DNA of 64,000 nt from JAUZOB01 sp963692465 (GTDB taxonomy: Bacteria > Bacteroidota > Bacteroidia > Bacteroidales > Prolixibacteraceae). The DNA lies in assembly GCA_963692465.1 (NCBI GenBank), contig OY829943.1, positions 1,798,001 to 1,862,000 of the forward strand, given 5' to 3'. Within the stretch, counting starts at the first letter, position 1. The number at the start of each line of letters is the position of its first letter. Shown here piece after piece: positions 1 through 8,258 of the stretch. The translations under genes were made by a program, and so were the position numbers. Below the pieces are notes generated by a model. It was not told the origin of the DNA. It searched no databases and saw nothing but the letters and a program-made list of their open reading frames with translations.

Positions 1-282
1 AATATAAGAAGGCCGATTCCCTTTTTTCGTCTTCGCATATAACGTAAACTGACTAATTACCAAGATCTCGCCTCCGATATCCAATACCGAAAGATTCATG
101 ACCCCGTCAATATCATTAAAAATCCGAAGATGAACAATCTTCTTGGTCAGCCATTGAATATCCTCTTCTCCATCAACTTCTTCAATCCCAACTAAAACTA
201 AAAGCCCCGGTCCTATTGATGATTTAACCGCTCCATCAATAGAAACCGAAGCCCTTTTTACCCGCTGAATAACAACTCTCAT
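1..282 (-). CDS. dtd: D-aminoacyl-tRNA deacylase, C-terminus cut by window edge
   Basis: Only the first 94 codons are inside the window. The protein starts MRVVIQRVKRASVSIDG and contains the block SQFTLYA near its residue 78, the hallmark of the DTD family, which hydrolyses D-amino acids (and glycine) wrongly attached to tRNA. The usual length is about 150 residues, so roughly the last third, with the second GP-containing active-site motif, lies outside. The gene is the last visible member of a leftward operon: its start lies 8 bp beyond the stop of the DAHP synthase gene. It is therefore probably co-transcribed with tyrA and aroF and shares their attenuator. The pairing with aromatic amino acid genes is suggestive, because DTD was first described on D-Tyr-tRNA. 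I am confident of the family. Confidence 0.93.
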   Translation of the reverse strand, partial: MRVVIQRVKRASVSIDGAVKSSIGPGLLVLVGIEEVDGEEDIQWLTKKIVHLRIFNDIDGVMNLSVLDIGGEILVISQFTLYAKTKKGNRPSYI

Positions 283-290
283 AATTCAAA

Positions 291-1385
291 TTAACTATCA
301 GAATCCATAATTTCAGATTGTTGACGAATAGAATCTTCATGAATCATCTGAAATAATATTTTAATAAAGAACTCATCCAAATTGAGATCATTAGCCATTT
401 TTACCCGCACTTTCATCATTTTCTCCCAACGATCAAGCTGAAGAGCCGTTACTTTATTCTTCTTCTTATAATCCCCGATCTGTTTCACTATATTCATTCT
501 GGCAGCCAGAAGTTCCAGTAAATCCGTATCAAGTGAATCAATTCTATTCCTTAGTCTTTCGAGATCACTAATAAAAGTTTCATCTGCAACATTCGCATAA
601 CGAATCACCAAACGATCAAGAACAACCTTCAAATCAGCCGGAGTTAACTGTTGATCTTTATCACTCAATGCACATGACGGGTCAATATGTGATTCGATCA
701 TTAATCCGTCAAGGCCTAAGTCAAATGCTCTTTGCGAAAGTTCATAAATGTATTCCCTTTTTCCCCCCATATGACTCGGGTCACAGATTATCGGCAGATT
801 AGGCATCAAACTTTTCAGTTCAATAACCGTTCTCCAGCTAGGATAATTACGGTATTTAGTCTTGTCAAAAGAGGTAAAACCACGATGAATTGCCACTAAT
901 TTGTGAATTCCAACATCATAAAGACGTTCAATGGCCCCCATCCAAAGCGGGACATCCGGACTAAGCGGATTCTTGACCATTACAATCTGATCCGTTCCTT
1001 TTAATACATCAGCGATTTCCTGAACAACAAAAGGACTAACCGTTGAACGGGCTCCAATCCAGATAACATCAATTCCGGCTTTCAAGGCCTCTTCGGTATG
1101 CTGCGCATTAGCCACTTCCGTACCAACAAGCAAGCCCGTTTCCTGTTTTACTTTTTTCAGCCATTCCAGACCGATAGAGCCAATTCCTTCAAAGCATCCC
1201 GGACGTGTACGAGGTTTCCACACTCCCCCACGATAAACATGTACACGTGGATCTTTAGCAAGTTCCTTTGCAGTATTCAACGCTTGTTCTTCACTTTCAA
1301 GACTACACGGACCTGCTATCAGCAAGGGATTACTAGCTCCAGGTAACCAGGAATGGATCGGTTCAATGTCCAATTCTAATTTCAT
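291..1385 (-). CDS. bifunctional DAHP synthase / chorismate mutase
   Basis: This is a fusion of two shikimate-pathway enzymes. Residues about 1-265 are a type Ib (KDO8PS-like) 3-deoxy-7-phosphoheptulonate synthase: GPCSLES at residues 25-31 and KPRTRPGCFEG shortly after form the phosphate and metal site. Residues about 272-355 are an AroQ-type chorismate mutase helix bundle, beginning LERLRNRIDSLDTDLLELL. It condenses PEP with erythrose-4-phosphate and also converts chorismate to prephenate. The 364-residue length fits the fused form common in Bacteroidota. It lies 11 bp after tyrA, so one transcript would make the first pathway enzyme, the mutase and prephenate dehydrogenase together. The mutase domain may act as an allosteric sensor in such fusions; that is family knowledge, not visible here. 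Confidence 0.95.
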   Translation of the reverse strand: MKLELDIEPIHSWLPGASNPLLIAGPCSLESEEQALNTAKELAKDPRVHVYRGGVWKPRTRPGCFEGIGSIGLEWLKKVKQETGLLVGTEVANAQHTEEALKAGIDVIWIGARSTVSPFVVQEIADVLKGTDQIVMVKNPLSPDVPLWMGAIERLYDVGIHKLVAIHRGFTSFDKTKYRNYPSWRTVIELKSLMPNLPIICDPSHMGGKREYIYELSQRAFDLGLDGLMIESHIDPSCALSDKDQQLTPADLKVVLDRLVIRYANVADETFISDLERLRNRIDSLDTDLLELLAARMNIVKQIGDYKKKNKVTALQLDRWEKMMKVRVKMANDLNLDEFFIKILFQMIHEDSIRQQSEIMDSDS

Positions 1386-1396
1386 AATATTCTTTT

Positions 1397-2293
1397 CTAA
1401 TGAGTATATAATTTTACGATTTTCTTCTCCTTTTTAATAAGACTGGAGTTCTTGTTATCAAGAACTTCCCGAATCTTCGTTGCTCTTTGAAGAACCTTTT
1501 GCAATCGGTCTGAACTCTCACTTTCAATAGCGTCCTTCATCTCTGCAAGACTATCCATATAAGCATCAATAGCCTCAAGAACATATTCCTTGTTCTGTCT
1601 GAAAATAGGAACCCACATTGCAGGCGAACTCTTTGCCAGTCGTACAGTCGACTGGAAACCACCGCTGGCCAGTTCAAAGATAATCTTCCGTTTCTGCTTA
1701 TTAAGTACGGCATTAGCCAAAGCAAAAGAAGTAACATGAGGCAGATGTGAGACAAAAGCCGTCGTGTGATCTTGTTCATCCGCAGTCATATAAGCGATCT
1801 CCATTCCCAACACCTGATACATTTTCTCTACCAGGGCCAAATGTTGTGGTTTTGACTTCTGATGATCGCAGATGATTGATAACTTTCCTTCGAACAGATT
1901 AGACAAAGCCGCTTTCGGTCCGAAATTTTCAGTCCCCGCCATCGGATGAGAAGGAATATAGTTTCCCCGCAACGGATGACTCTCAACAGCCGCACAGATC
2001 ATTTTTTTCGTCGAACCGACATCCGTAACGGTTGTGCTCGAATCAATCAAATCAAGAATCTGAGGCAACACGGTAAGAATCTTATCAACCGGAATAGCGA
2101 GAATAATCAAATCTGTATTCAGAACCGCTTTCTCCAGAGATTCAATGCGATCAACAATCTTTAGTTCCAAAGCTTCTTTCTGATGAGTTGCATCCGCATC
2201 AACCCCCACAATTTCATCCGCGAAATTATTCTTTCGAAGATCAATAGCCATTGAACCACCAATGAGTCCCAGTCCGATAACTGTCAGTTTCAT
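1397..2293 (-). CDS. tyrA: prephenate dehydrogenase
   Basis: TyrA oxidises and decarboxylates prephenate to 4-hydroxyphenylpyruvate, the committed step to tyrosine. The N-terminal Rossmann motif GLGLIGGS is at residues 7-14, and an Asp (VGVDAD) follows the second strand, as expected for NAD use. The central SHPMAGTE block carries the conserved active-site residues. The 298-residue length is normal for a TyrA without an ACT domain. It is the first gene of the tyrA-aroF-dtd operon. Upstream, in order of transcription, lie a TTTG/TACTTTTG promoter, a 20-codon leader rich in Phe and Tyr, and a strong terminator hairpin ending 20 bp before the start codon. Expression is therefore probably set by attenuation. 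Confidence 0.95.
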   Translation of the reverse strand: MKLTVIGLGLIGGSMAIDLRKNNFADEIVGVDADATHQKEALELKIVDRIESLEKAVLNTDLIILAIPVDKILTVLPQILDLIDSSTTVTDVGSTKKMICAAVESHPLRGNYIPSHPMAGTENFGPKAALSNLFEGKLSIICDHQKSKPQHLALVEKMYQVLGMEIAYMTADEQDHTTAFVSHLPHVTSFALANAVLNKQKRKIIFELASGGFQSTVRLAKSSPAMWVPIFRQNKEYVLEAIDAYMDSLAEMKDAIESESSDRLQKVLQRATKIREVLDNKNSSLIKKEKKIVKLYTH

Positions 2294-2313
2294 ATCTCTT
2301 TATTTCATATAAC

Positions 2314-2343
2314 AAAAAAGGGTCCCAATAAATTGGGACCCTT
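2314..2343 (-). terminator. attenuator hairpin of the tyrA operon
   Basis: A perfect 12-bp inverted repeat (AAGGGTCCCAAT and its complement) is followed, in the leftward direction, by a run of T. It sits between the aromatic leader peptide and tyrA. The 7-nt stretch UGGGAUC at the end of the leader coding region can pair with GGUCCCA of the left arm (one G-U pair), giving a possible antiterminator when a ribosome stalls on the Phe/Tyr codons. Confidence 0.85.
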
Positions 2344-2373
2344 GTAAATATTCTCTATCAGAACAACAGATAT

Positions 2374-2436
2374 CTACCCGATCCCAGGAAAGAAACGGAA
2401 ATAGAAATAATAATAAAAAAAATCACTGTTGAACAT
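2374..2436 (-). CDS. Phe/Tyr-rich leader peptide of the tyrA operon
   Basis: A 20-codon ORF starts at an ATG at 2436 and stops at TAG. Its residues 6-16 read FFYYYFYFRFF, and in total 7 of 20 residues are Phe and 4 are Tyr. Such codon runs are the known sensing device of attenuators of the pheA type: scarcity of charged tRNA-Phe or tRNA-Tyr stalls the ribosome, an antiterminator forms, and the operon downstream is transcribed. The peptide ends 31 nt before the terminator hairpin. The promoter lies about 30 nt upstream of its start, leaving a short 5' leader. Mixed Phe and Tyr codons fit an operon that makes the common precursor and tyrosine. Confidence 0.85.
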   Translation of the reverse strand: MFNSDFFYYYFYFRFFPGIG

Positions 2437-2467
2437 GACTGTTTTCAATTTGTTCGTTTTAATGCTT

Positions 2468-2498
2468 CAAAAGTAAAGAATTATCACTAAAAACCAAA
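2468..2498 (-). promoter_or_regulatory. promoter of the tyrA operon
   Basis: On the minus strand TTTG (2498-2495), a 19-nt spacer and TACTTTTG (2475-2468) match the Bacteroidota consensus TTTG-N19-TAnnTTTG exactly. Transcription would start near 2463, just upstream of the leader peptide. Confidence 0.75.
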
Positions 2499-2614
2499 TT
2501 TATAAATCAAACATTCCTTTTTTTTAACATCAGGTTGATCCTCTATCGCCGAATACTTAAAATAACAAACGCCCCTATCCGAATCCCATATTTAAGAAAA
2601 AAGAATATTAAAAT

Positions 2615-3649
2615 TTAATCCCAGTTTAAAATAACTTTTCCACAGTTTCCCTCTTCCATAATATCAAATGCTTTCTGATATTCATCAACAGAAAAACGAT
2701 GTGTGATAATCGGACTGATATCAAGTCCAGACAAAAGCATCTTTTCCATCTTATACCAAGTCTCATACATTTCTCTACCGGTAACGCCTTTTAACTGCAA
2801 CCCTTTAAATATTACCAATTTACTCCATGGAATCTGTGTTGAATCGGGAAGAAGGCCGAGTAATGAAATTTTTCCTCCATTGTACATGTGCTGAAGCATC
2901 TCATTAAAAGCCTGTGCAGAACCGGACACTTCTAATCCGACATCAAAACCCGAAACCATTCCAAGTTGATGCATTGCATCCGAAATGTCTTCTTTACGAG
3001 GATCAATGACCACATCCGCTCCCATTTTCATGGCAAGCTCACGACGATAAGGATTTGTCTCTGTTCCTACAACATTTCGTGCTCCTACAAATTTACAAAT
3101 CGCAATAGCCATACTTCCTATCGGTCCACCGGCCCCGGTAATAATCACATCTTCTCCGATCAATGGAAAGGAAAGAGCAGTATGAGTTGCATTTCCAAAA
3201 GGATCCATGATCGAAACAATCTCATCCGGGATCTTTTCACTAATCTTCAAAACATTCGTAAAAGGAACAGAAACATACTCAGCGAATCCTCCGTCACGGT
3301 TAACCCCTATTCCAACTACATTTTCGCAAATATGCTGACGCCCTCTTCGACAATTTCTACAATGACCGCAAGCAATGTGGCCCTCAGCTGTCACGCGGTC
3401 ACCTACTTTAACATTACTGACTTCATCCCCTATTTCCGCAACAATTCCAACATATTCGTGTCCGATAACAAGAGGAGGTTTAATGGTCTGTTGAGCCCAT
3501 TCATCCCATTCATAAATATGCAAATCCGTTCCACAAATAGCCGATTTTTTAATTTTTATCAAAACATCATTCGGTCCTACGTCAGGAATCGGAACATCTT
3601 CCATCCAGATTCCCTTTTCTGGTTTAGCTTTAACAAGTGCTTTCATCAT
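2615..3649 (-). CDS. tdh: L-threonine 3-dehydrogenase
   Basis: A zinc-dependent medium-chain dehydrogenase that oxidises L-threonine to 2-amino-3-ketobutyrate with NAD. The N-terminus MKALVKAKPEKGIWMEDVPIP matches the TDH subfamily closely. ICGTDLHIYEWDEW and GHEYVG supply the catalytic zinc site, the Cys cluster CGHCRNC...C the structural zinc, and GAGGPIG the NAD loop. The length of about 344 is normal. A longer reading from a TTG at 3652 is possible, but two ATG codons follow immediately and the family starts at MKAL, so ATG at 3649 or 3646 is preferred. The partner Kbl (2-amino-3-ketobutyrate ligase) is not nearby. The GH32 gene lies upstream on the same strand with a short gap of about 30 bp, so the two may be co-transcribed although they have no metabolic link. 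Confidence 0.93.
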   Translation of the reverse strand: MMKALVKAKPEKGIWMEDVPIPDVGPNDVLIKIKKSAICGTDLHIYEWDEWAQQTIKPPLVIGHEYVGIVAEIGDEVSNVKVGDRVTAEGHIACGHCRNCRRGRQHICENVVGIGVNRDGGFAEYVSVPFTNVLKISEKIPDEIVSIMDPFGNATHTALSFPLIGEDVIITGAGGPIGSMAIAICKFVGARNVVGTETNPYRRELAMKMGADVVIDPRKEDISDAMHQLGMVSGFDVGLEVSGSAQAFNEMLQHMYNGGKISLLGLLPDSTQIPWSKLVIFKGLQLKGVTGREMYETWYKMEKMLLSGLDISPIITHRFSVDEYQKAFDIMEEGNCGKVILNWD

Positions 3650-3680
3650 CAATTAGTTAGGTATTAATTGAATAGTAAGT

Positions 3681-5120
3681 TTATTTTAAAGGCTCATAAA
3701 TAGATCTTAACCGATAAATTTTCAAATTTTTAACAAGTAATTCTCCTCCGATTGTAAATAGCATTGTTTTTTTATCCTTAGGTTCAGGATTAAATGCATT
3801 TGTAATTGAGACTTTTCCATTAGATGAAAACACTTCAACTGAAGCACGATCAAGTAATATATCGAAATCAATCATTCCATCAGTTGGTTCAATTTGTGCA
3901 TTCTGTTGCATACATGAAATCAACTGATTTTTTGCAGTATACATCACTTCTGTGCCCATGTTTTCTTTCCCTTTTCGAAGAAGAAATCCAAACGTATCCG
4001 ATGATTTCATATCGATTGATGCTACAATTCTAAAGCAATCACCATCAATCCCCTGCAATAAATTTTGTCCCAGTCCCGGATATAAATTTTTATCTTCCCA
4101 CTCATATACTTTTTCATAAAGCGACTCTAATTCACGAGCCGGAGCACGACAAAGATGAATTCCATCCGAAAATCTACGTAAAGAAAGTTCACAAGGGAAC
4201 GCCATTTGACCGTTAAAAGGCATATTTGGGAAAGCAGCCCCTCCTAAACCGGCAATTTGAATAACCCGTCCGTCAGGAGTCTGCGTCGTTACCGGAGCAG
4301 AATAATTTTGTCCATATTCATATTTTAATATTCCGGTCTCCGATTTAAATTTTTCTCCGTCAAAAGAGCCAATCAGGTAAGAACCGTTCCCTCCGGCCAG
4401 GACCCAATGCCGATCATTTTCCCGATTATTTACTTTCAACTCAAATAAATTCGGATTTTCAAAAAAACCGGGAACCTTATCTTTATAGCTCCAATGAATT
4501 AAATCTTTCGAATTATAAAAAATCAAGCGGCTCTGCATGGCATTTTCCTTACTCTTTTGGGATAAAATCATCACCCACGTTTGAGTCGGTTCATACCAAA
4601 TAACCTTAGGATCAACACATTCACTATTCAAACTATCTATTTGAAGTGATTGCTCCGAAAGTTTCCATGTTCGCCCGTTATCAATGCTAAAAGAAAGTTT
4701 CAACCCCTTTTTAAAAACAGTATAAAACGCAACCATTGTTTTGGTTTCCGAAACCTGTTTCTGCAAAATATTATTCCGATCGATAATGACCGATCCATTC
4801 ATCACACTTCCCAACAGAACATCCGAGGTATCTATCGGGTCAGCATTAATTGCAACAGGAAGTGACTCCCAATCTATCAAATTCTTACTCACTGCATGCC
4901 CCCAGCTTGAATGCCCGGAATTATTTTCTGTCGGATTAAACAAATAAAAAAGATGATATTCCCCATTCTGATAAATAAATCCACAAGGATCCCCAATCCA
5001 ATTAAAAGGAGCACTATAATGGATCTGAGGACGGTATATCTCATCAAAATCCCGGTGAGATTTAGCTTGAACCGTAAAGGCAAAAGACAATAACACAATA
5101 AGAATGGGAATAGCTCTCAT
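3681..5120 (-). CDS. exported glycoside hydrolase family 32 protein (fructan/sucrose hydrolase-like)
   Basis: The first 19 residues form a signal peptide ending in VQA-K. The rest is a GH32 five-bladed propeller followed by a beta-sandwich. The three catalytic carboxylates can be placed: D44 in WIGDPCG (family consensus WMNDPNG), D170 in ECVDPKV (consensus RDP) and E221 in FENPNLFEL (consensus ECP). All three acids are kept, but the residues around them depart from consensus in each motif. Substrate is therefore uncertain: levan, inulin, sucrose or another beta-fructoside. There is no SusC/D pair, fructokinase or fructose transporter next to it, so it is an isolated gene followed by tdh. A -7 element TATATTTG lies at 5158-5151, 31 bp upstream of the ATG. 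Confidence 0.85.
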   Translation of the reverse strand: MRAIPILIVLLSFAFTVQAKSHRDFDEIYRPQIHYSAPFNWIGDPCGFIYQNGEYHLFYLFNPTENNSGHSSWGHAVSKNLIDWESLPVAINADPIDTSDVLLGSVMNGSVIIDRNNILQKQVSETKTMVAFYTVFKKGLKLSFSIDNGRTWKLSEQSLQIDSLNSECVDPKVIWYEPTQTWVMILSQKSKENAMQSRLIFYNSKDLIHWSYKDKVPGFFENPNLFELKVNNRENDRHWVLAGGNGSYLIGSFDGEKFKSETGILKYEYGQNYSAPVTTQTPDGRVIQIAGLGGAAFPNMPFNGQMAFPCELSLRRFSDGIHLCRAPARELESLYEKVYEWEDKNLYPGLGQNLLQGIDGDCFRIVASIDMKSSDTFGFLLRKGKENMGTEVMYTAKNQLISCMQQNAQIEPTDGMIDFDILLDRASVEVFSSNGKVSITNAFNPEPKDKKTMLFTIGGELLVKNLKIYRLRSIYEPLK

Positions 5121-5291
5121 GTTCTATTTTTATATTAGTAAACTGTGTAACAAATATAAAATATACAAATGGATGTTAATCCTATTTAAAAACATATCTT
5201 GAAAATATATATTTTTTTTGTAAAAATACAGATTCCCCAAAAGTCCCATTTCCTAAAGAAATCAAACCCTTTCGTTTTCATTTATATGTTT

Positions 5292-5299
5292 TAACTTTG
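5292..5299 (+). promoter_or_regulatory. -7 promoter element of rsgA
   Basis: TAACTTTG matches TAnnTTTG; TTTCG lies about 18 bp upstream in the -33 position. It places the transcript start near 5304, ahead of the TTG start at 5337. Confidence 0.55.
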
Positions 5300-5336
5300 T
5301 GTAATTAAATATTTTAATTAAACACAGACAAAAGCA

Positions 5337-6272
5337 TTGGAAAAAGGCCTCGTTATCAAAACCACAGGAAATCTATTTACTGTAAAAACCGATTGTGGTG
5401 AAAAATATGAATGCCGGTTAAAAGGCAATTTTAGAATGAAAGGCATACGAACCACAAACCCTATCGCAATAGGCGATTTTGTACGGTTCGAAATTCCAAC
5501 CAAAAACGAAACAACAGCAAGCATCGACAGCATTGAAAAACGCCGAAATTATATTTTGAGAAGATCTTCAAATCTTTCTAAAGAATCTCAAATATTAGCA
5601 GCCAACATCGACCAGGTATACCTTATTGTAACAGTCAACCATCCTGTTACTACAACACTTTTTATCGATCGATTTCTAGTAACAGCCAAAGCCTACGATA
5701 TTCCTGTTCATATTGTTTTTAATAAAATCGATCTATATTCCACTAAAGAATTAGAAGAACTAGAAGAACTTAATAATATTTATAAGAGCATCGGATATGC
5801 TACTTCAAATATTTCAATCAAACAAAAAGAAAACCTGACTGAATTAATTCAGTCCATGAGTGGAAAGACGAACCTACTATCGGGCCACTCTGGGGTTGGA
5901 AAATCTTCTTTACTCAATTACATCACCAGTTCTTCGTTTCAAAAAACAACAGAAATATCCAATACACACAATAAAGGAAAGCACACAACCACCTTTTCTG
6001 AGATGTTTGAGATACAGGACGGAAAATTTTATCTAATTGATACTCCCGGAATCAGTGGTTTCGGACTCATCGACCTGTCAAAAGAAGAAATAAGTCACTA
6101 TTTTCCTGAGATGTTTGCCCTTCTTGACCAATGTCAATATTATAATTGCACCCATACTCACGAACCGGGATGTGCCGTAAAAAAAGGCTTCGAGGACGGA
6201 TTAATCAGTAAAAGCCGCTACACAAATTATCTAAACATTATTACTGACGATCAAAAAAAATATCGGTTGTAA
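5337..6272 (+). CDS. rsgA: ribosome small-subunit-dependent GTPase A
   Basis: RsgA is a late 30S assembly GTPase with a circularly permuted G domain. After an N-terminal OB fold (about 1-70) the motifs appear in permuted order: NKID at 119-122 (G4), GHSGVGKSS at 173-181 (G1) and DTPG at 225-228 (G3). The C-terminal zinc site is C256, C261, H263 and C269. The 311-residue length is typical. The start is TTG: an in-frame stop lies at 5319, no ATG occurs before residue 34, and MEKGLVIK is the usual N-terminus in Bacteroidota. It is the only rightward gene in the first 12 kb and stands alone between two leftward operons. Confidence 0.94.
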   Translation: MEKGLVIKTTGNLFTVKTDCGEKYECRLKGNFRMKGIRTTNPIAIGDFVRFEIPTKNETTASIDSIEKRRNYILRRSSNLSKESQILAANIDQVYLIVTVNHPVTTTLFIDRFLVTAKAYDIPVHIVFNKIDLYSTKELEELEELNNIYKSIGYATSNISIKQKENLTELIQSMSGKTNLLSGHSGVGKSSLLNYITSSSFQKTTEISNTHNKGKHTTTFSEMFEIQDGKFYLIDTPGISGFGLIDLSKEEISHYFPEMFALLDQCQYYNCTHTHEPGCAVKKGFEDGLISKSRYTNYLNIITDDQKKYRL

Positions 6273-6437
6273 AAATACCCCAATCAAAAACGAACGGAAC
6301 AGATTGCATCACACCATAAATAATTGATTTTAAGATAGATATCTCATTTCCCCTTTTTCACGAAAAAATCTCATTTTTAAACAAATTCGGCATTTTTCGT
6401 AATAATTTGGTTATGAGCGCATTAATAATCAACTCAT

Positions 6438-8258
6438 CTATTTAGGATGAAAATATTCATAAAGTAGTTTTCCACGATGCGTTCCTATCTCTAAAATCAG
6501 ACTTTCCAAATCGACTGATTTTATATTTTCAACCGATTTATATTTTTTCAAAAGAACTTCAATCGTATTATTTCCAATTCCCTCAATCGAGCTGAGTTCG
6601 GATTTTATAAAAGATTTTGATCTTTTATTCCGATGAAACGTTATTCCAAAACGATGAGCCTCATCACGAATTTGTTGAATTACTTTAAGTGTCTCCGAAT
6701 TTTTATCCAAATATAAAGGGCATGAATCTCCGGGGAAATAGATTTCTTCCAATCGTTTAGCTATTCCAATAATGGGTATCTTACCTCGTAAATCCAACTT
6801 CTCAAGAGCAGTTAGAGCCGAGCCCAACTGTCCCTTACCCCCATCAACAACAATAAGATTAGGAAGAGAAGACTTTTCATCTAAAAGTCGCCGGTATCTT
6901 CGAAAAACAATCTCTTCCATTGAAGCAAAATCATCCGCTCCTACAACTGTTTTAATGTTATAATGGCGATAATCACGTTTGGATGGTTTGGCATTTTTAA
7001 ATACCACACAGGAAGCAACCGGATTGGTTCCTTGTAAATTGCTATTATCAAAACATTCAATATGTATTGGAAGATCTTTTAGCTGAAGATCTTTTTTCAT
7101 CGTTGAAAGAATTCGATCTAAACCACTGGCAGGATTGCTTTTTTCTATTTGCTTTAACTTCTCAAGTCGGTAATATTTAGCATTTCTCTGTGAAAGTTCT
7201 AACAGTTTTAATTTATCTCCTCTTTGTGGTACGATCTGTTTGATATTATTGAACGCATAGTTTAATTTAAAAGGCAAAATATATTCCCTCGAAGAGGGGA
7301 AAAATTTTTGCTTTATTTCAGTTATGCCAAGAAGTAATAATTCCTTAGACGTTTCGTCTAATTTTCTTTTGATTTCCTGAGTAAAAACTTGAATAATTGC
7401 CCCATCGACAACTCTTAAAAAGTTCACATAAGCATATTGGTCATCCAAATCAATAGAAAAAACATCAACATTGGTAATTTGCGGACTAACAACCGTTGAT
7501 TTAGCCTTATAATTATCCAGAATATCAACCTTATTTTTGAAATCAAGTGCTTCTTCAAAACGATATTCTTCAGATAAACGAATCATTTCGTTTTTCAAAT
7601 AATTAATAACACTTTGGAAATTTCCTTTCAGTATATTTTTAATTTCTCCAATAGTCTTCAAATAGTCTTCGTCGGATTGATAATTTTCACAAGGACCAAG
7701 ACAATTCCCTATATGATATTCCAAACAAACTTTAAATTTATTTTTTTCAATACTTTCTTTATCTAATTTCAAGTTACAACTCCTGATTTTGTAAAGAGAA
7801 TGAATTAATTCCAAGAGATTTTTTACAAGATAAGAAGAAGTATAAGGGCCAAAATAAAGAGAACCATCCCTTATTACATTTCTGGTTTGGAAAACCCGGG
7901 GAAATGGTTCGTTTTTAATGCAAATCCAGGGATAGGTTTTATCATCTTTTAATAGAACATTGTATTTTGGCTGATATTTTTTAATCAAATTATTTTCCAA
8001 CAAAAGAGCATCCTCTTCCGTTTCAACAACAATAAATTTTAAATCAGCAATATTTTTTACAAGTAATTCGGTTTTCCGATTGTCGTGATTTTTTACGAAA
8101 TAAGAAGTAACCCTTCTTTTTAATTTTTTAGCCTTTCCAACGTATATAATTTTACCTTCCGAATTAAAATATTGATAGACTCCCGGGCTATCTGGCAGTA
8201 CATCAATAATTGATTTCAGATGCTCAAAATATTTATTTTTGACTATCACGGGATTCAA
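6438..8258 (-). CDS. uvrC: excinuclease ABC subunit C
   Basis: UvrC makes the two incisions of nucleotide excision repair. The GIY-YIG nuclease begins at about residue 24 (PGVYQYF...IIYVGKAKKLKRRV) and makes the 3' cut. A Cys-containing segment (CLEYHIGNCLGPC) follows, then a UVR motif near residue 215, an RNase H-like nuclease (IECFDNSNLQGTNPVAS and VVDGGKGQL) for the 5' cut, and a C-terminal helix-hairpin-helix (SSIEGIGNNTIEVLLKKY). The length of 606 is normal. The start must be non-ATG: in this frame a TAG precedes TTG-AAT-CCC with no ATG between, so TTG at 8258 is chosen. The gene overlaps the end of ade by 26 bp, which suggests translational coupling. The gene is visibly rich in A/T-ending codons, like its neighbours. 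Confidence 0.95.
   Translation of the reverse strand: MNPVIVKNKYFEHLKSIIDVLPDSPGVYQYFNSEGKIIYVGKAKKLKRRVTSYFVKNHDNRKTELLVKNIADLKFIVVETEEDALLLENNLIKKYQPKYNVLLKDDKTYPWICIKNEPFPRVFQTRNVIRDGSLYFGPYTSSYLVKNLLELIHSLYKIRSCNLKLDKESIEKNKFKVCLEYHIGNCLGPCENYQSDEDYLKTIGEIKNILKGNFQSVINYLKNEMIRLSEEYRFEEALDFKNKVDILDNYKAKSTVVSPQITNVDVFSIDLDDQYAYVNFLRVVDGAIIQVFTQEIKRKLDETSKELLLLGITEIKQKFFPSSREYILPFKLNYAFNNIKQIVPQRGDKLKLLELSQRNAKYYRLEKLKQIEKSNPASGLDRILSTMKKDLQLKDLPIHIECFDNSNLQGTNPVASCVVFKNAKPSKRDYRHYNIKTVVGADDFASMEEIVFRRYRRLLDEKSSLPNLIVVDGGKGQLGSALTALEKLDLRGKIPIIGIAKRLEEIYFPGDSCPLYLDKNSETLKVIQQIRDEAHRFGITFHRNKRSKSFIKSELSSIEGIGNNTIEVLLKKYKSVENIKSVDLESLILEIGTHRGKLLYEYFHPK

Noticed and set aside
2344..2614. T-box riboswitch as the control element of tyrA
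   Set aside because: No T-box core sequence or specifier stem is visible, while the aromatic leader ORF with terminator explains the layout.
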